A stretch of 64,000 nt of DNA from Callorhinus ursinus (Eukaryota; Chordata; Mammalia; Carnivora; Otariidae): the NCBI RefSeq assembly GCF_003265705.1, contig NW_020312903.1, positions 23,562,194 through 23,626,193 of the forward strand, in the 5' to 3' direction. Under the pieces are notes generated by a model. It was not told where the DNA came from and did no database searches. It saw nothing but the letters and a program-made list of their open reading frames with translations. Numbering within the stretch: the stretch's first letter is position 1; each line of letters opens with the position of its first letter. The position numbers were made by a program, and so were the translations under genes. This document shows, in pieces, positions 57,898-64,000 of this stretch.

Positions 57898-60800
57898 CAA
57901 CTGTTAAATCGTCGTCCTTGCTCTGTGTATGTGGTGGTGCTCCAGATCTCCCAGGAGAGACTGTCAGAAATGTTTGCCAAAATAGTCCTTCCTCTCTGTG
58001 CCATAGCATTTTGGTCTCTAACCCATATGGTCAGGCAATGTAAAGCCACTTAAACATTTTGTCAGTGAGCGCCAATTTTACATGCCGATGCTTAACTGGA
58101 TATTAAACATTTTTTATACCTATTCCAGATATGACCACTCTGGTTACAGAACCCTGTTAGATGATACATTTCTGTTTAATACAAAACTGTTCAGCTGGTC
58201 TTGTCTTTAATACCCATGAGTTAAAGAGGTAGACCTGGAAAAGCCTGTCTAGGGATTTTTGGTGTACAAATCTAATCATAGGAAATTTGGTTTATACTTT
58301 ATGAAATATGTGCTACAAAGACTTTTACACAAACTTTGCATATTAGCAATTGCAACGAGCCTATGTTTAAGAGGTGATTGGGGTAAATACTTCAAATCTG
58401 CTGGGTATTTTCAAAGCTGGGAACTTTTCTTCACTTACTGTGTTGCTGGTATAATTCAGCCCTTTGTGAAATATGAAAACATGCATATGGAGAATCTGTT
58501 TCTACTAAAACTCAATTTTTATTTCTGAAAAATCTCCTAGATTAAAATGATCACCTCTCAGCATACCCTCAATATTCTTCAGAGGAGGGTAAATACTCTG
58601 GTTGAATACCTAGGACACAAATATGTTCGATATGATTCTAGTTTCCCCAGAGAATTTCCAAATGATAGGTATGATCCAGGAGAGGTTATATTCTGGGGGC
58701 CATTTATCACAATTTCATTTTTGGAGTGTTCTACAGGTGAATTCATCTTGATAACTCATCAAAATAAGATAAAGAGGGATTAGTAGCTTTTAGAAAGGCA
58801 TTGTTGCTTTACATGACTAAGAACTGAGAAGTACAATGTAAAAATTCCTCTCTGTGGTTCAGTTTTATTTTCATGTATCTGTAATCTTAGGGTTTCACTC
58901 CTTCATAAGATGAAAGAATTTGAAAGCTGTTGCAACAACAAGTAAACCTAATTAAATTCTGATCATTCCTCTGTGTGTTTTGTCTGTCAATTCTGCAAGG
59001 GACAATAGCAAAATGTTCATAAAAGATAGTTAGAAAAGCAGAAGGTGTTTTTTTTTGTTTTTTTTTTTTTTAGGAAAAACACTTAAAAAAATAAAGGTAG
59101 CTTGAATAGCCATCTGTACCATATGAATTTATTTTGCTATTGTACTCTATTGCTCAGGATAAAAATAGAGTTAGAAAATGGAAATAGGTCTGTTTGTTCT
59201 ACAAAGCATATTAAGGTCTCTATCAGGCTAGGAATAAATGTTTCAACAGTTGTGTTAAATGTGGGTAAATTTCCCTTAGAGAATTCACAGAAGAGGGCAA
59301 GTGACCCTATATTGTATGTAGTACCAAATACCACAGAATACCTGAGAGAAAAATCTTAAATTTTAAGAGTAGTCTAGAAAGGCTTGCATTTCTACAATAT
59401 CTGAATTTGGTTAGTAATTCAAAAAGGGGACTGCACTGTGACATGGACATTTCATCATACCCCAGGAATCTCTATTTGGTGTTTGGAGTACAAATCATTG
59501 CCATCGTCTCAAATCTACTTTTCTCCTCTGAATCTCTATACTCACATTAGGGCTAAGGGGAAAAGTACTGAAACCGTATCACTTTATTAAGCCAGATCAT
59601 TTCCAGAGGAGTAGAAATGCGTACATCCTCAATTTTGGAGGAAATCTTTATTTAGGATTCTTCTACCTTCTTCTCTGATTTCTCTAATTTTCTGTTTTTT
59701 TTTTCTTTTATAGATTCTTAGTTGTTTGAGTAAATAACAAGGGGAGAGAATCATCCACCCCCCCCACCTTTTTTTTCCTGGCTAAGTCCATTAGGGTGTC
59801 AGAGAAGGAGTTTCTCGGGAAAATGTGAAAAGGAGCAAAGCACGTGTTCCTGTACTTCTGAAGAGTCCCCGAGGTTAGAGGGCCTTCTGAACATTGTCCA
59901 GAATTGTATAGAAACATGAGCCTGAATTAGCAGGGGCAGAAGAACGTTTCAGGGACCGTAAGTGTCATAAAGAGTTCAGTGTTCTTTCTTGTACGAGGAG
60001 TAAACTTCAGAGTGCTGTGGTCAAAGGCATCTTATTTTCATGAAATGCCTTCCACTTCAACCTGAGAACCATCTGTTACTATTCAGTCACATCCCTGAAG
60101 TAACCAGTTCCCATGACTGGGGGCCACTGGGTCATTTCCCTATAAAACATTTCTTTAGCCAAGGGGGTGGGTACTTTGACAACTCAACACATTGATGAAA
60201 AATGGTCTCCTAAGCCTGCCTTGTGACCCTTACCCTCTGTGGTCTCATCAGCAAGCAAAAAATAGTCTCCTTGTCCTTGATTCTCATGTAAAAACTTGTC
60301 TGTCAGAGGTAATTACCTAGTCAGATATATGCACCTCTGAGGTGAAGCCAGAAATCATTATAATACTCTGTAATTAGTGTTATTATTTTATCTGTTCATG
60401 TCAGAAGTATGAAAAAAAAAAGGCATCTCTCAGCTGGACAATCCTATCCTAACAAGACATGGAAAATACTAGTGTAAGAGCTTTTCATTGTCTGCGTTTT
60501 CTTTGCCATGGCAACTTAACATCAGCTTGCTTCCAAGTAATTTGTAGCTCAACCACGCTCCCTAACCTTCACAGAGCCAACGTGGCATTTCATCCAGGAG
60601 TAGCTAAAGCTTTAGCCTGACAACAGGTGTAGGTATTATCTTGACAAAGACCTGCATGATAACTCCTCATTTTTCTCTACAGGGACAAGTAGTATATTCA
60701 GGACTTGTTCTTGGCAGATGTTATTCTGACAAATTCAGAATTCAAATTCTTCAAGCCCCTCGCATGCTTTGTGCTAAGATGGGAAGTAAGTACGTAGAGA

Positions 60801-61144
60801 TGCTCCTGCATTTCCATGCAGAGCTGCTACCTGGACCTTGGCTTTTGTTGCTATATACTTTGTAACCATGCTGGTCCATTTATGTTCTTCGAGGAGATCT
60901 TTTGGAATTATCTGATTCTACGGGAACTTCAGACAGTCTAAACTACAGGGTTTTATAAAGTTTAGGTATACATTTTTACCTTTGAACAAAGGGATAAGTT
61001 CCTTTGGGGAGAACAAAAGAAATGCATCTCTAATGCTGTAAAAAAAAAATCGACACTGTATCTTTTAAAGCAGAAATCAGAGAATTCAGAATCACAGTAT
61101 TGTAGCTTAATATAGGCCATTAATCTTCAATTTTTCGAGAACTA
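57898..61144. other. Single-copy intron sequence, no gene recognised
   Basis: 3.2 kb, AT-rich. Short T-runs at 59047-59071 and 59699-59710. Frames at 58259-58783 and 59102-59359 lack recognisable domains. No exon signature seen. Confidence 0.45.
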
Positions 61145-61345
61145 AAAAGTATGGTGCAGTAGCTAAGGTCATGGACTTTAGATTCCTTAGTTCTTTAAGC
61201 CATAGTTATCTTGGCTGCAAAATGTTGATAATGATAGTATATATTCCTAGAATTATCCCAGGAATAAAATGAGGCAAAGATTGTCAAATATTTAGCACTG
61301 TGCCAGTGCATGGTAAGGTTGGAATAAGGTAGCTGTTAGTTCTGC
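61145..61345 (+). repeat. MIR (sense)
   Basis: 'GTATGGTGCAGTAGCTAAGG', 'TATCTTGGCTGCAAAATG', 'CAGGAATAAAATGAGGC' and 'TTTAGCACTGTGCCAGTGC' follow MIR order. Confidence 0.65.
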
Positions 61346-62029
61346 TCTTTTAGACGATGTGGTATGATTACACGTTGGTGAAATCTTTTGTGGGTTTGGC
61401 ACTCTGGGACACACAGTACATTTCTCTACCTAACTTGGCGATTCTACATATGGGAATGCTTAAGCAGGACCAGGAAATTTGGGGTTTCAAGAAGGAAGAA
61501 GGTGAAGTTAGGGATTTCTGGGAGATGGTGGGGTTGAGAGGAGAACCTCTTTGGCAAAGTTCCACTGGGGGGAATGTTTCTTCCAGCTCTGCAAAACAAG
61601 CTGTCTTCACTTTGTGGAAAGCACTTGATTGATCCCCTGAACAGAGAGGAGTGATAGGTATTTGCTGATTGGCTGACTGAATAAGGTATAAATGTGAATA
61701 AATATGCTCTAGGAACACATTTCACCTTGTATCTTTGGCAAAGTGTCTCTCTGAACTCCTAGCCCTATCTGTCTTCAGGGTATGCTAATTAGTTCCTGCT
61801 GTTAACATTTTCTCAAAAGATCTAAATGAGAGGTGCTGTTATACCTTCTTTTTTAGGGGGAGTTGAAAGAGTGTTGAAAGACAGGCCAAGATGAGAGTTA
61901 AAATTTTCATCTTAATAGCAAGGGGAATCTTCTTAGGTAAAATGGGTCAATTCTAAAAGTTTTCCAAAGACGTCAAATTGTTTCTGGAAAGGGGGTTTAG
62001 ACTCACAAATCAGAAAACCTGTTCTGAGT

Positions 62030-62255
62030 TAGAAGGCCTGGTTTCGATGATTGGTTCACTCATTTACACCCTGGTGAAAACTTGGCAAGACCTTTAACTT
62101 CCTCAGTCTTGTCTCCCTAGCTTTTCGATGGGATAAATACTAGCTGTCTCAGCTTTGTTGTGACTGGAAGATGCCATACTGCATGTAAGCTAGTAAGCAC
62201 AGTGAATGGCACAGAGTAAACCCTCAATAACGGTTATTGTTATTTTTATTGTTTT
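62030..62255 (+). repeat. MIR (sense)
   Basis: 'AAACTTGGCAAGACCTTTAACTTCCTCAG', 'GTGAATGGCACAGAGTAAACCCTCAATAACGG' follow the MIR 3' two thirds. 61346-62029 and 62256-63269 around it hold no recognised gene. Confidence 0.7.
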
Positions 62256-63269
62256 GGATAATCTTCGTATTAGTAAACCTGCTTGTCAAGGTTCTGGTTC
62301 TATCAGTTGATGTTTCAGTACACAACATCTATGACGACTGTATTGAGAGGCGACAGACACAGCAGAGAGGCTTGTTGGAAATCCCAGATGTCCAGGGGTT
62401 TGCTACCAACTTGGAAAAAAAGATTTCAACCAATCCAAACACTTGGGCTAACAGAGACTTTCCATAAAAACACCAGGAAGCTTTGTGTGGATTAGTGTAT
62501 TATTGTGTAGTTTAGACTGCTCTTTGAAATTTAAGATGATTAGCAAGACTCTTATGTATTTTCAGGGTCCTCAGAGGACTCCTTGGAACAGTATCTACAG
62601 ATGATACCTTTTGGTAGCCTTCAAAAGGCCAATTTCCTTTATTCCTTGAAAATGTACATGTCATTACTGAGACATCTTTTCAACTGAGGTTTTAAAAAAA
62701 CAACAGGGTTTCATTTCCTGGTGGTCTTCCTAACCTAGTTAAATAAGTGACATATTATTTCAAGCATATCCCATTCTCTTGCCTGCATTTTGGTTAACTT
62801 GCTAAAAAAAGTTCTCTGTTGATATGTTTATTGGGTCTGAGGTCCATTTACTAAACCATAGTCTCAGAACTGAAAATGAGGAGGAAATTTGTCAGAACCA
62901 TTCAAGGAACATTAGAATTAAATGCATTTCTTTTCTCTGGAGGAAATTAGCCTGTAGGGAGGTGGAAGGTAACGGATCCCTGATCTCCCATTTCGAAAAG
63001 AAACACACTTTGACACAAGCCCTGTTTTCAAACATACTCATTTTTTTATCTTATGGCTTAATTAATACATCTTTTGCACTAATTTTGGGATTTGAGTTTG
63101 AAGAAGTTACATGTAAAAATTGGAGAGAAAATAGTATTCCAAGTCCAACAATGTAAATTCAGAAATAGGAAGGCAAGCTTTATAATATCTTCTATAGGCA
63201 TTTTGGTTTATGCTTCCTGGCAGGGTCCCAAAATGGTGCACTCTTGAGTCTCTATTATTTTTTAATCCC

Positions 63270-64000
63270 CAGTCTACTTTTTTTTTCATTTTATTTTTTT
63301 CATCATGGTTAAGTGTACTTTTTAATCCACATTCCCTATTTTCCCCAACTCCTCACTCACCTCCCCTCTGGTAACCATCAGTTTGTTCTCTATAGTTAGG
63401 AGTCTATTTCTTTGTTTCTCTCTCTTTCCCTTTGCTAGTTTGTTGTGATTCTTAAATTCCACATCTGAGTGAGATTATATGGTATTTGTCTTTCTCTGAC
63501 TGACTTATTTCACTTAGCACTCTGCTCTCTAGCTGTATCCATTGTTGCAAATGGCAAGATTTCATTCCTGTTTTACGTCTGAGTAATATTTCATTGTATG
63601 CACTTCTTTATCCAGTCATCTATCGATAGACACTTGGGCTGTTTCCATAGTTTGGCTATTGTAAATAATGCTGCAATAAACACAGCGGTACATGTATCTC
63701 TTTGGATTAGTGTTTTTGTATTTTTTTTTGGTAAATACCCAGTAGTGTGATTCTTGGGTCATAGGGTAGTTCTATTTTTAATTTTTTGAGGAAACTTCAT
63801 ACAGTTTTCCACAGTGGCTGCACCAGTTTGCATTCCCACCAACAGTGCACTAGGATTCCTTTTTGTCCATATCTTCGCCAATTCCTGTTGTTTCTTGGGT
63901 TGTTGATTTTTTTTTTCTTTTTAGCCATTCTGCCAGATGTGAGGTGATATCTTATTATGGTTTCGATTTGCATTTTCCTGATGATAAGTGATGTTGAGTA
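63270..64000 (-). mobile_element. L1 3' part (antisense), runs off the window
   Basis: 'CTGGTAACCATCAGTTTGTTC', 'GGTATTTGTCTTTCTCTGACTGAC', 'AATGGCAAGATTTCATTCC', 'GGCTATTGTAAATAATGCTGCAATAAAC' and 'GGCTGCACCAGTTTGCATTCCCACC' are L1 3'UTR and late ORF2 read backwards. Its 5' part lies beyond the right edge. Confidence 0.93.

Overview
This is a vertebrate nuclear window, almost certainly from an arctoid carnivore (bear, pinniped or mustelid group). The tRNA-derived SINEs of Carnivora are present in many copies with A-rich tails and target-site duplications (TSDs). The cleanest are the ones whose body opens with the 'CACCTGGGTGGCTCAGT' type of head. The dog-type 'GATCCCTGGGTGGCGCAG' SINE head was not seen. 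Species cannot be fixed from the sequence alone.

Only one protein-coding gene is supported: synaptotagmin-1 (SYT1), on the minus strand. The left end holds its last coding exon (747-953, residues 354-421) and part of its 3'UTR (1-746). The penultimate coding exon is at 5166-5299 (residues 310-353). Everything to the right, 5300-64000, reads as one very large SYT1 intron. I found no further SYT1 exon and no other credible multi-exon gene in it.

Inside that intron, same-strand as SYT1, is a hairpin at about 29551-29613 that matches microRNA miR-1252 in its mature arm. I recall human MIR1252 as lying in a SYT1 intron. A processed pseudogene of prothymosin alpha (PTMA), minus strand, lies at about 6712-7640, with its complete 3'UTR and a disrupted reading frame, and continues into a CpG-dense block at 7560-7770. 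A 36-nt fragment of U2 snRNA with perfect TSDs sits inside an old MIR at 3878-3913.

The rest is a layered record of transposable elements. The ancient layer is MIR, L2, hAT-Charlie-type MITEs, MaLR-like LTRs and L1M. The middle layer includes an L1 with a 5' inversion inserted into a hAT MITE at 42 kb. The young layer is Carnivora SINEs and a 5'-truncated L1 at 48.1 kb with a perfect 17-bp duplication. Notable simple-sequence structures are an alternating purine-pyrimidine tract at 54.4 kb, an (AT)19 flanked by perfect inverted arms at 55.4 kb, and long (CA)n tracts.

I see no bacterial-type operon, CRISPR array or unknown multi-gene system. The six-frame ORFs of 60-175 codons elsewhere are chance ORFs or repeat relics. 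The items most worth a second look are the miR-1252 hairpin, the U2 fragment, the CpG-dense block beside the PTMA retrocopy, the twin-primed L1, and two Pumilio-type motifs in the SYT1 3'UTR. Repeat family names are given from memory of consensus sequences and should be confirmed with a repeat library.
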